Assembly: GCF_028751545.1 (NCBI RefSeq) | Contig: NZ_CP071867.1 | Location: forward strand, 2,205,306 to 2,269,305 | DNA length: 64,000 bases | DNA from: Gilliamella sp. B3022 | Lineage (GTDB): Bacteria; Pseudomonadota; Gammaproteobacteria; Enterobacterales; Orbaceae | Direction: 5' to 3' | In this document: piece after piece, positions 31,316 to 39,909 of the stretch | How positions within the stretch are numbered: position 1 is the stretch's first letter | Layout: each line of letters begins with the position of its first letter | Made by a program: the position numbers and the translations under genes | The notes under the pieces: model-generated | Database searches by the model: none | What the model saw: only the letters and a program-made list of their open reading frames with translations | Told to the model about the DNA's origin: nothing

Positions 31316-31645
31316 ATGGAGACATTCCACTGGAGACCTCAAAACGGCTCTACTGTGTCGGTAGCACCTAAAGTAAGAGATATTCGGTTCGGTGACGGCT
31401 ATGCGCAACGTTTTCCGGATGGTATTAACAATGACTTGCGGTCATATAGTGTTTTGTTTGTTGGTTTAACTGAAGATATCGATTTAATCGAAGATTTTTT
31501 AACAAGGCATAATGCAGTTAAATCGTTTTTGTGGACAGAGCCTAATACTCACAAAACCATCAAGGTGGTTTGTAGAACTTGGACGCCAACCCCTAATGGT
31601 ACGGTTAAAACAATTTCTGCAACGTTTGAAGAGGTGGTCGCATGA
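31316..31645 (+). CDS. Minor tail protein M-like
   Basis: This encodes 109 residues from the ATG at 31316 after TTGGAG; an upstream start at 31250 lies in the terminator region. The sequence METFHWRPQNGSTVSVAP, then RFGDGYAQRFPDGINND and FLWTEPNT, is typical of lambda gpM. It helps build the tail tip. It overlaps the L gene by four bases. Confidence 0.88.
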   Translation: METFHWRPQNGSTVSVAPKVRDIRFGDGYAQRFPDGINNDLRSYSVLFVGLTEDIDLIEDFLTRHNAVKSFLWTEPNTHKTIKVVCRTWTPTPNGTVKTISATFEEVVA

Positions 31646-32346
31646 TCCCAAAAAATATGCTATGCGATATTACAAAACTTGAAGCTGGCGCAATTATCGA
31701 ATTATTCGATATCGACTTAAGTGAAATCGTTGGACATAAAGCAGTTTTGCGAGTTCATAACGGATTAAATGAACTAAGACGGGCTATTATATGGCAGGGC
31801 AAAGAGTACGAGCCATACCCAATTAAAGCGCAAGGTTTTGAACGTAGCGGACAAGGAACAAGTAACCGCCCAACGCTTACAGCCAGTAATGCTTATGGCA
31901 TTTTAAATGGTCTAATTGAGAGTTATGAAGGCATGATTGGTGCCGTGGTAACAAGACATGAGGTATTAGTTAAATATTTAGACGCTATCAATTTTGCAAA
32001 TGGTAATAAACATGCGGACCCGCATTGTGAAATTGTCTCTAATTATATATTGGAGCAAGTCAAACAACAAACATCACGGGTAGTTGTATTTGAATTAGCG
32101 CTGCCTTGTGAATCTGACGGCGCCATGTTGCCTAAACGCATCATTATTGCCAATACATGCGGTTGGATTTATCGCAGTACTGAATGCGGATATACAGGGG
32201 GCGCAGTTGCTGATGAGTTTGATCAACCAACGGATGATATCACACGGGACAAATGCAGTAGATGTGTGGCTGGGTGCAAACTAAGGTTTGGCCAAAACGG
32301 TATTCTTCCCTTTGGGGGATTTCCAACAGCAGCCAAATTATCCTAA
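31642..32346 (+). CDS. Minor tail protein L-like
   Basis: This encodes 234 residues. KLEAGAIIELFDIDLSEI at the start and the C-terminal Cys set (ANTCGWIYRSTECGY then KCSRCVAGCKLRFG) match lambda gpL, whose C-terminal cysteines hold an iron-sulfur cluster. At least four Cys residues are placed to do the same. It forms part of the tail tip between M and K. Confidence 0.9.
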   Translation: MIPKNMLCDITKLEAGAIIELFDIDLSEIVGHKAVLRVHNGLNELRRAIIWQGKEYEPYPIKAQGFERSGQGTSNRPTLTASNAYGILNGLIESYEGMIGAVVTRHEVLVKYLDAINFANGNKHADPHCEIVSNYILEQVKQQTSRVVVFELALPCESDGAMLPKRIIIANTCGWIYRSTECGYTGGAVADEFDQPTDDITRDKCSRCVAGCKLRFGQNGILPFGGFPTAAKLS

Positions 32347-32391
32347 TCCCCTCTTTCCAGTTTTACAAACCACTCCAAAATTAGATAAACA

Positions 32392-33111
32392 ATGAAAACA
32401 GAAATACTTAATCACGCAAATTCTTGCGGTGAGGCAGAGTGCTGTGGTCTTGTTATTGGTAATAAAACCTACATGCCATGCAATAACATCTCAGCCACAC
32501 CAACAGAAACATTCGAAATATCACCGGACGACTGGATAAGAGCTGAAGAAAAAGGCGAGATCACAGCGGTTGTACATTCTCACCTTAACGGAGTTCCGAT
32601 TCTCAGTGAAGCGGACCAAATTTCCCAAATCCGTACGGCTGTTGATTGGTGGCTGGTATGTGATAACCAAATTCATAAGTTTAGGTACATAAAACCGTTA
32701 TTAGGTCGCGAGTTTCAACATGGTAAAACCGATTGCCTATCAATAATTAGAGATGCCTACATGCTGACTGGCATTGATTTACCTAATTATGAACGTAAGG
32801 ATGATTGGTGGCATACAGGTCAAAATCTCTATTTAGATTTACTACCTAAAAATAATTTTGAGCGCGTTGAGTTAGAAAGGCTTCAGGCGGGAGATGTTAT
32901 TCTCGTTTGCCTTGGCTCAGAAATTCCCAATCATGCAGCTCTCTACATTGGCGATCAACAAATTTTACATCATTGTCCTAACCGAATGTCCAAACGGGAT
33001 TTATATGACGGTTTTTGGTTCAGTTATACACACTCAGTATGGAGACACAAAAAATGGCAAAAATATGCCTTTACGGCGATCTTAAACAATATGGCAATAG
33101 ATTCCATATGA
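32392..33111 (+). CDS. Tail tip protein K-like, JAMM plus NlpC/P60
   Basis: This encodes 239 residues. The N-terminal domain has the JAMM metal motif VVHSHLNGVPILSEAD (about residues 59-74, His-x-His...Ser...Asp). The C-terminal domain is NlpC/P60-like, with the catalytic Cys in GKTDCLSIIRD (about residue 114) and a His in PNHAALYIGD (about 180). Lambda gpK has the same two domains and is thought to process tail proteins or peptidoglycan. The next gene overlaps it by 58 bp. Confidence 0.9.
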   Translation: MKTEILNHANSCGEAECCGLVIGNKTYMPCNNISATPTETFEISPDDWIRAEEKGEITAVVHSHLNGVPILSEADQISQIRTAVDWWLVCDNQIHKFRYIKPLLGREFQHGKTDCLSIIRDAYMLTGIDLPNYERKDDWWHTGQNLYLDLLPKNNFERVELERLQAGDVILVCLGSEIPNHAALYIGDQQILHHCPNRMSKRDLYDGFWFSYTHSVWRHKKWQKYAFTAILNNMAIDSI

Positions 33112-33674
33112 ATGTTGACACAGCAGCAGAGGGATTGAATGGACTTTACTCTCAAATTAATGGGTTAAGGAAACGAATTATGGAGGGTTGGTTTCATGTT
33201 CGTATCAATGGCGTTAATTTGACGCATGACACTTTACAGATTGGGTTACATAGTCGTTTACCTAAAAAAGCCGTTATTCATATAGTCCCACATGTAGTTG
33301 GAGCAAAAACCGGAGGTTTATTTGGATTTATTGCAGGTACAGCGTTAGTTGTTGCAGGTATAGCAGTAGGAATTTCAACGGGAGTGGGTTTCGCGATGGT
33401 TGCCGCCGGAGCAGGTTTAGGGATCGGCGGTTTTTCACAAATGTTAACACGACTTCCGAAAACAGAGAAAACTTCAAGTGACAGCAATAAAAATACGTAT
33501 TTCTCAAACCTTGATAATACGATGGCTCAGGGAACAGCGGTGCCAGTGATATTTGGTAGAGTAAAAACTGGTTCAAAGACCATTTCGCGAGGACTGGAAA
33601 CTAAGGATGAGGTAAAAGAAAACATTGGCGATAAGCCTATACTTCGCCCAATAAAGGAGCGTTCAAATGGGTAA
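33054..33674 (+). CDS. Tail assembly protein I-like
   Basis: This encodes 206 residues from the ATG at 33054, nine bases after GGAG; the start at 33015 has no such site. MAKICLYGDLKQYGNRF, then FHVRINGVNLTHDTL and KKAVIHIVPHVVGAKTGG, is the lambda gpI pattern. A Gly/Ala-rich hydrophobic segment (about 85-125) follows. It is present during tip assembly and overlaps J by eight bases. Confidence 0.88.
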   Translation: MAKICLYGDLKQYGNRFHMNVDTAAEGLNGLYSQINGLRKRIMEGWFHVRINGVNLTHDTLQIGLHSRLPKKAVIHIVPHVVGAKTGGLFGFIAGTALVVAGIAVGISTGVGFAMVAAGAGLGIGGFSQMLTRLPKTEKTSSDSNKNTYFSNLDNTMAQGTAVPVIFGRVKTGSKTISRGLETKDEVKENIGDKPILRPIKERSNG

Positions 33675-36600
33675 AAGTTCGGGGAAAAGCAAATCCCCGT
33701 ATGAAGCTCCGGACAATCTTCAATCAAATCAGGAGCTGCGCATTATTGATATGTTGGGCGAGGGACAGATTCGAGGCATAGTAGGTGGGCTAAAGGGTGT
33801 TTTTTTAAACGATACACCAGTTCAAACGCCTGAAGGTAATTTTAATTTTAAGGGTGTTGAAATTGATTGGGTAAACGGAACACAATCACAATCACCTTTG
33901 AAAGGTTTTTCTTATACCGAAAACGAAATTCCAGTTAATCTCCAGATCAAAACCACCGCCCCAATTACAAGGACAATCACAGATCCGAATATTGATCGGG
34001 TTAGGGTTACCGTTGGCGTGTCGGCGCTAAAATCCATCGATAATAAAGGGAATACGAACAGAACAGACGTATCAATGTCGGTGCAAATTGGTAAGGGTGA
34101 TGCATGGAAAACGATTAAAAATGTTAACTTAATTAATAAAAAAACAAACTCTCAATATTTAACATCCGTCATTTTGGATGAATTACCCTCAACACCGTTT
34201 AATATTCGTGTTATACGAAATACACCTGATAGTAAATCTCAAACACTGGTAAATGATACGCTATGGAGTTCATACACTGAAATCTACGATGCTAAATTTT
34301 CATACCCTAATACTGCGTTAATCGGTTTAAAATTTAATTCTGAGCAGTTTAGTGGTACACCGAGGCGCAATTATCTCCTTGACGGTCTAATTATCAGGGT
34401 GCCAGATAATTACGATCCAGAAACACGAGAGTATAAAGGTTTTTGGTCGGGAGATTTTAAGCTTGCTTGGACAGATAACCCCGCATGGATACTTTATGAA
34501 TTGTTGACAAATAAGCGTTACGGTATGGGTGATCGATTAAGTTCATTTGGAGTAGATAAATTTACTTTGTACTCTATTGCGCAATATTGTGATCAGTTAG
34601 TCGATGATGGCTTTGGTGGTAAAGAGCCGCGTTTCACCTGTAATTGTTATATTACAGAGCAACGACATGCTTTAAATGTTATTAATGAATTATGTTCAGC
34701 ATTTCGCGGCATGCCTATATGGAACGGTACACAATACTCAGCGGTAATTGACAGACCAAATGATGTTGTTGCGATATATTCCAACGCGAATGTTGTTAAC
34801 GGACAATTTACATATACTTCAGCAGCATTAAAGGAAAGGCATACGGCCGTACATGTGCGCTACATTGATCCTGATAACAATTGGGAAACAGCAATAGAAT
34901 ACGTTGCAGATGATGACCTAATTAAGCGATTCGGGTTAAATGTGGCGCAGGTTGACGCGTTTGGCTGCACATCCAGAGGTCAGGCTCATCGGGTTGGTAA
35001 ATGGTTAATCCAGACTGAGAAATTAGAATCTCAAACCGTAACATTTTCTGTTGGTCGTGAGGGTATTCGACATTTGCCAGGTGACATTATTGGCATTGCT
35101 GACAATGACTATACTGGTACGACAATTGGCGGGAGAGTCAAGTCGGTAGATGGCGTCACTATTACATTAGATAGAGATATTGATATTAAAAAAATCAATG
35201 ATGCATATTTCAGTGTTACGGATATCAACAGTGATTTACGCAAAATTAAAATACAAGCACAAACTAAACCTAATCAAATCGTGTTAACAGAATTGGTTGA
35301 TGTTGACCAGTATTCTGTTTGGAGTTTATACGACGGAAAAATAAAACCACGATTATTCAAAGCTATTACTATTACTGAAAATGATGATGGTACATATTCA
35401 ATTACAGCTTTACAGCATGATCCTAATAAAGAAGCAATTGTTGACAAAGGCACGGTGTTTGAAAAAGAAAGCAATACAATATTCAACTGGGCAATCCCTC
35501 CTGTTGAACAATTACAGGTAGAAGTTACGCTAGAGTCTGATTTATATCAGGCTCGTTTATTGTGGTCAACACCTCGCACAATTCAGAATCTGAAATTTGA
35601 GGTAAAAATTTATCGTGATGAAAAATTGGTTAGTCGTGAGGTTGTTGCTGAAAATGAGTATTATATATCCGAGTTGCAGCAGGGTAAATTTAGTGCCATT
35701 GTTCGTGGTGTTGGTGAAAATGGGCGATTAGGTGATGAAAGTACGGTAGCATTTTCAATATTACCACCTGCAGCACCGTCGGGATTAGTCCTGACACCTA
35801 GTGCATTTAATATTGCAATTCGCCCCGTAATGACTGCCGTGTCCAGTTTAGGTACTCAATTTGAGTTTTACAAAGGCACAACAGAGGCGGAAGTCGAGGC
35901 TAAAACCCATTATATGGGACGCGCGATGTCACTTACTGACGTTGATTGTACTCCAGATACAAAATATTGGTACGGTGTCTGCGCAGTTAACGTTGTAGGT
36001 CGTTCTGAAATGTACATATCCAGCACCAAGACATTAATTGCTGAAAATGGCGCAGGGGGGTTATTCAGAATCCAAACCGACGACGGTAAATTTCCTGACA
36101 ATGATACTGCTACATTAATGTTTTATCAACAATTTGGGTTTTACCCTGCCCGTGATACGACGTTGATGTTCTATTCACTAGATTCAAATGGAAAAGTTTA
36201 TCATACAGAGGCTATGATATACGATGGCGCACACTGGATTATGCCGGCAATGTTTTTGGATGGACATTTAATTGCAACAGGAACTATTCGGGGCGACAGG
36301 ATCATTGCGGGTACTGAAATGACAGCACTGTTAATTCGGGGCGGGAGCGTAGTAGCTGGCAGTGTTATTAGTGCCGGCACACCTCCGGCATTTGAGTTGC
36401 AACCTGATGGCACATTAACCGCAAGAAAAGCTAATATTTCAGGAAGTATCTACGCAAATTATGGGCAGTTAGATAACGTAGTTATCAACGAAAACTGCAA
36501 AATACAAGGAAAACTTACTGCGATGCAAATTGTAGGAGACCTTGTAAAAATGCACCTCTGTCATAAAGGTAGATCAATCACGATTAATCCAGAGCCATTC

Positions 36601-36903
36601 GATCGAGATATGGTTATTTTGCCACTAACATTAAATGCGATTGGGAGAAAAGGTTCGGGTGGTGACAAAGGGGAACAATTTTATTGGAGATATGGATGGC
36701 TGAGAATTATCATTAAAAATAATGCAAATTCGGAATTTATTGAAAGAAATCTTATGACATCAACAGAAAATCTTACAGTAAGCACAACCCTTTCAGTTAC
36801 TGTACCGTCTAATGTGACGTTTTTCGTTACCACGGAATTGCCGAGTAAGAGTCGCGTTGATGGTATACCCGATTTTATAACAATCATGACAGTAAAAAAA
36901 TAA
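33667..36903 (+). CDS. Tail tip / host-specificity protein J-like
   Basis: This encodes 1078 residues. The start (GKSSGKSKSPYEAPDNLQSN then QELRIIDMLGEGQIRGIVGG) is the classic gpJ opening. Barrel domains and fibronectin-like segments follow (PPAAPSGLVLTPSA, near residue 700). The central fold contains NPAWILYELLTNKRYGMGDR. The C-terminal 200 residues probably bind the receptor and are the least typical part. It forms the trimeric tip that recognises the host surface. Confidence 0.93.
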   Translation: MGKSSGKSKSPYEAPDNLQSNQELRIIDMLGEGQIRGIVGGLKGVFLNDTPVQTPEGNFNFKGVEIDWVNGTQSQSPLKGFSYTENEIPVNLQIKTTAPITRTITDPNIDRVRVTVGVSALKSIDNKGNTNRTDVSMSVQIGKGDAWKTIKNVNLINKKTNSQYLTSVILDELPSTPFNIRVIRNTPDSKSQTLVNDTLWSSYTEIYDAKFSYPNTALIGLKFNSEQFSGTPRRNYLLDGLIIRVPDNYDPETREYKGFWSGDFKLAWTDNPAWILYELLTNKRYGMGDRLSSFGVDKFTLYSIAQYCDQLVDDGFGGKEPRFTCNCYITEQRHALNVINELCSAFRGMPIWNGTQYSAVIDRPNDVVAIYSNANVVNGQFTYTSAALKERHTAVHVRYIDPDNNWETAIEYVADDDLIKRFGLNVAQVDAFGCTSRGQAHRVGKWLIQTEKLESQTVTFSVGREGIRHLPGDIIGIADNDYTGTTIGGRVKSVDGVTITLDRDIDIKKINDAYFSVTDINSDLRKIKIQAQTKPNQIVLTELVDVDQYSVWSLYDGKIKPRLFKAITITENDDGTYSITALQHDPNKEAIVDKGTVFEKESNTIFNWAIPPVEQLQVEVTLESDLYQARLLWSTPRTIQNLKFEVKIYRDEKLVSREVVAENEYYISELQQGKFSAIVRGVGENGRLGDESTVAFSILPPAAPSGLVLTPSAFNIAIRPVMTAVSSLGTQFEFYKGTTEAEVEAKTHYMGRAMSLTDVDCTPDTKYWYGVCAVNVVGRSEMYISSTKTLIAENGAGGLFRIQTDDGKFPDNDTATLMFYQQFGFYPARDTTLMFYSLDSNGKVYHTEAMIYDGAHWIMPAMFLDGHLIATGTIRGDRIIAGTEMTALLIRGGSVVAGSVISAGTPPAFELQPDGTLTARKANISGSIYANYGQLDNVVINENCKIQGKLTAMQIVGDLVKMHLCHKGRSITINPEPFDRDMVILPLTLNAIGRKGSGGDKGEQFYWRYGWLRIIIKNNANSEFIERNLMTSTENLTVSTTLSVTVPSNVTFFVTTELPSKSRVDGIPDFITIMTVKK

Positions 36904-36904
36904 T

Positions 36905-36930
36905 AACCACCTTAATGGTGGTTTTTTATA
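36905..36930 (+). terminator. Terminator after the J gene
   Basis: AACCACC-TTAAT-GGTGGTT followed by TTTT. The tail fibre frame begins 19 bp later. Confidence 0.85.
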
Positions 36931-36948
36931 TCTAAAATTGGAGAGAAA

Positions 36949-38289
36949 ATAACAATTATTTCAGGAGTTTTACAAAATGGGCTAGGCGAGCCGATTAATG
37001 GTTTGCTGTTGCTGCGAGCAATGCGCACTACCTCTAATGTTATAGAAAATACCTATATTCAGACCAATATAACAAACGGACAATATCACCTAAATTTACA
37101 ACCATGTGAATATGATACATGGTTGGTAATAGAGGGATATAATAAAAATACTTTGGGCACAATTCAGATATTAGCCGATACTCCAGATGGTTCATTAAAT
37201 GATTTACTGATCAATCCGACTAATGCAGAGATTATAACGCCAGAAATCTTACAACAGGTTAGCGAATTGCGAGATCAAACTAAAAAATACGCTGATACAA
37301 TTGATCTATCCAAATTTATTAATAAATCGGGAGATGCAATGTACGGGCAACTTATTGCCGATACGTCAGGGATAAAATTCCCTATTGATAATAAAGCGTC
37401 CGTTGTAAATAGTGCTAATGATGATGGATTTTTGTTTCAGTATCATGATGTCGAAACAGGGCAAAAACATACATTGCTGCAATTCAAATGCAAACAAAAC
37501 CAGTGGGATTTTGAAAATACTGACAATGTTACCATCAATAATAAGACCGTTCTAAAAATGGGGGATTTTGGTCTTGGGGCATTAATGGGTGCAGTTGCTA
37601 CTAATTTTAACGACCATTTGGTAGGAGGATTTTATCAGGGGCGTAGTACATCATTTCCAGAATTATCGGGGAATAACACATTGACGCTGATTGTATATCC
37701 TAGTAACAGTTCTGCATATCGCGTAGAGCAAATAGCGGTAGTTAATGGTGAAAAACCAAATATTTATTACCGCTGTAAAACAGCCAAAGGGGCACAGCCA
37801 TTGTATGAAGTCATTACAACAGCTAACTCAACGGTTGATAGTAACGGAACCTTAAAAAAAGCATCACCAATAGTGCAGTTGTTTGCCAATGATGATATTG
37901 ATGCTGTTGATGGTTTTACTCAGTCAGGGTGTGGTTTAGTTAATAGTATGGCTCATGGTGTCAAAGCTATACGCATTGATGTGGGGCATTATGAGATTCA
38001 TGGTAGTTTAGGATTTGCAAAGGATGGTTGGTACATCACACTACCTGAAGATGCAAACGGTAATAAAAAAATATTTGCCGAATATTCAGTTAACGATAAT
38101 GTAATTATGGTCAAAACCTATACTAGAAAATTTAGCACTAAATTGTGTAAGATTGTGGCAGGGGAGCCTATTGATATTCCTGATGGGCGTTGGATTGATT
38201 TGCGTCTTGACATGCCAGAAAGAACTGAACAGGATGAATTAATCCCGTCTGTGTTAAATCCGATTGTCACTAATGATAATAACGGTTAA
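36949..38289 (+). CDS. Tail fibre protein with a non-standard start codon
   Basis: The frame is open from 36949 and codes for about 446 residues. Its opening TIISGVLQNGLGEPINGLLL matches the prophage tail-fibre N-terminal domain, which should begin one residue earlier. The codon there is ATA, seven bases after GGAG; no ATG, GTG or TTG is in frame between the ribosome site and this domain. The next TTG (37003) and ATG would cut off the first 18-24 residues. The middle part is repetitive beta and the C-terminus (FAKDGWYITLPEDANGNKK) is a tip-like domain. Translation may be weak, or the gene may be disabled. Confidence 0.75.
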   Translation: MTIISGVLQNGLGEPINGLLLLRAMRTTSNVIENTYIQTNITNGQYHLNLQPCEYDTWLVIEGYNKNTLGTIQILADTPDGSLNDLLINPTNAEIITPEILQQVSELRDQTKKYADTIDLSKFINKSGDAMYGQLIADTSGIKFPIDNKASVVNSANDDGFLFQYHDVETGQKHTLLQFKCKQNQWDFENTDNVTINNKTVLKMGDFGLGALMGAVATNFNDHLVGGFYQGRSTSFPELSGNNTLTLIVYPSNSSAYRVEQIAVVNGEKPNIYYRCKTAKGAQPLYEVITTANSTVDSNGTLKKASPIVQLFANDDIDAVDGFTQSGCGLVNSMAHGVKAIRIDVGHYEIHGSLGFAKDGWYITLPEDANGNKKIFAEYSVNDNVIMVKTYTRKFSTKLCKIVAGEPIDIPDGRWIDLRLDMPERTEQDELIPSVLNPIVTNDNNG

Positions 38290-38300
38290 ATAATTAACCG
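38283..38300. terminator. Possible bidirectional hairpin
   Basis: CGGTTAA-ATAA-TTAACCG covers the stop of the tail fibre gene and ends six bases inside the 3' end of the convergent acyltransferase gene. T-runs are poor on both sides, so termination may be partial. Confidence 0.45.
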
Positions 38301-39082
38301 CTATTATTTAATTCAGATAGTTGAACTATGGCGGTATCGATATCATTAAATTTAACCTCCCTCAATGCTTCAACTGGGAGGTTCCACCATTCCAATTTAC
38401 TAAGTTTTTCTATTATATCTTGGCTAAATCGGTATCTAATTATTTTAGCAGGATTGCCGGCAACAATAGCATAATCAGGAACATCTTTTGTTACCATGGC
38501 ACATGATCCTATGATTGCTCCATTCCCTATTGTTATTCCACGCTTAATTACAGCTTTAGCGCCAATCCAAACATCATTTTTTATTATTGTATAGTTGTTG
38601 GATGCAATGAAATGTTCCCCAGTTACACCAATCGAATTAGCCCATTGAGGATCACATTGGAAGGGATGTGTTGATAGCCAGTTTAGAGGGTGAGGATCTG
38701 GAGCAATTATCACATCACAAGCTATTGAACAAAATTTACCAATAGTTACATGACTATTAACAAGCGCATTACTATTGAGATATGTGTATTGACCAATAAC
38801 TGATGATTCATGCACAATAGCACCAAAATTAACATAACTATCAAGATTCAATTGGTTATTTTCTGTAGCTGCTGTTACTTCTGTGATTTCCGAGTTTTCT
38901 TCGTTATTTTTATCACTAGGTTGCTCGTTACTTTCTTTATTTTTAGGTGTGCTATCTAAGATAACTTTATTATGGACTTCTTCATTAACGTGTATACCAC
39001 CATCTAATTTTGCCGATATTTTATTTAAATTTCTTTTTAATTTAATTCCAGTTTTTTGATAAAACCAAGTCCTAAAGCCCAT
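38294..39082 (-). CDS. Hexapeptide-repeat O-acyltransferase (CatB-like), possible conversion gene
   Basis: This encodes 262 residues. The N-terminal 90 residues are charged and Glu/Asn-rich. From about 85, a left-handed beta-helix begins (SYVNFGAIVHESSVIGQYT), with APDPHPLNWLSTHPF and the later DVWIGAKAVIKRGITIGNGA then IVAGNPAKIIRYRF of the CatB/xenobiotic acyltransferase group. It probably acetylates a sugar or other surface acceptor. It is the last full gene before the attachment site, a usual place for phage genes that alter O-antigen. The acceptor is unknown. Confidence 0.78.
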   Translation of the reverse strand: MGFRTWFYQKTGIKLKRNLNKISAKLDGGIHVNEEVHNKVILDSTPKNKESNEQPSDKNNEENSEITEVTAATENNQLNLDSYVNFGAIVHESSVIGQYTYLNSNALVNSHVTIGKFCSIACDVIIAPDPHPLNWLSTHPFQCDPQWANSIGVTGEHFIASNNYTIIKNDVWIGAKAVIKRGITIGNGAIIGSCAMVTKDVPDYAIVAGNPAKIIRYRFSQDIIEKLSKLEWWNLPVEALREVKFNDIDTAIVQLSELNNSG

Positions 39083-39542
39083 AATAGTTAAAAATTCCTT
39101 TTAAAAAATTGCATTATATTATGATCTAAATCTATAAATCAATCTTTAACTTACAATGTTCAACGGCAGATTGATACGATTTAAAAATACCAACTTTATT
39201 TAATCCATTGTTTCGATAAAAACACCACCATTCTTTATTGACATCAAGTGACGGAAAAATCAGGTACGAATCATTTTTGCAATTGTAAATTGAATCGTTA
39301 TCTGGGTCGGTTAGTATGTAAATCGTTTTTGTGTAGTTTATTGTGATCTAGTTATGAAAGGTTAGTTAGTTTTATTCATCATAAACTAATATTTTTTTGG
39401 AGTGTGAATTGAAGTGAAAAGTTGGAAAGTGGATCGCAAAAATTTGCTAAAAATGGTACGAGTTTTACCCCAGTTTTACCCCTTTATTAAAATTGTGATG
39501 AAGATTAATTCTTTTGAAGCCTTTTCGCATAAGGCTTTAGGA
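39083..39542. other. Prophage right-end region next to tRNA-Val
   Basis: The stretch holds a start-less ORF remnant (39132-39347). It then has a T/C-rich segment with two similar repeats, GTTTTACCCCAGTTTTACCCC (39471-39491), of a type often seen beside tRNA attachment sites. A hairpin AAGCC/GGCTT lies at about 39518-39536 downstream of the tRNA. The prophage-chromosome junction should lie here. Confidence 0.55.
39132..39347 (-). pseudogene. ORF remnant without a start codon at the prophage end
   Basis: A 71-codon open frame ends at TAG 39132-39134 and begins after a stop at 39348-39350, with no ATG, GTG or TTG at its head and no ribosome site. It reads YILTDPDNDSIYNCKNDSYL and ends VEHCKLKIDL. 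Codon use looks coding. It may be a phage or host gene cut by recombination at the attachment site. Confidence 0.5.
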
Positions 39543-39619
39543 TGGTACGCCCGGGTGGACTCGAACCACTGACCCCCACCATGTCAAGGTGATGCTCTAA
39601 CCAACTGAGCTACGGGCGT
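39543..39619 (-). tRNA. tRNA-Val (anticodon GAC), probable attB
   Basis: The minus strand gives a 77-nt tRNA with acceptor arms ACGCCCG/CGGGCGT, D-arm GCTCAGTTGGTTAGAGC, anticodon loop CTTGACA within CACC...GGTG, T-loop TTCGAGT and an encoded CCA. It closely resembles E. coli tRNA-Val(GAC). Its 3' end faces the prophage, as expected if the integrase used it as attachment site. The tRNA appears complete. Confidence 0.95.
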
Positions 39620-39909
39620 ATATCGGAAACACGCAAATATTAACGGGCAATTCGATTTGTATCAAGTAAAAAATTTAAAAATAGCTGTTTTTTTAATCTG
39701 TCGAAGCATAAAGATTATAAAGTAGCCAATAATTGGTGTTTAATTGTTGAGTTAAAGAGGATGAAAGTGAGATTATTTTACATTATTATCATTCGTGAAA
39801 AAATTATGCCTTCCGATATAGCAAATAAATATGAGTATGAGGTGGTTTGTTGAAATTATTTTAGCTATACTCCCCCGAATTGTTTAATGAGTTATTTGTT
39901 TTGGTTAAT

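Larger units (their letters stand above)
1..39542. mobile_element. Lambdoid siphovirus prophage (left end outside window)
   Basis: The stretch holds a leftward recombination operon, a CI/Cro switch, replication, Q antitermination, lysis, packaging, head, tail and fibre genes in lambda prophage order. Its right boundary is placed just outside the 3' end of tRNA-Val at 39543, because tyrosine-integrase phages commonly use tRNA 3' ends and phage genes stop on that side. No integrase is visible; by lambda order it should lie left of position 1. The structural genes look intact, although the tail fibre lacks a normal start codon and the KilA-N gene is truncated. The exact attachment core cannot be fixed without the left end. 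Confidence 0.9.
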
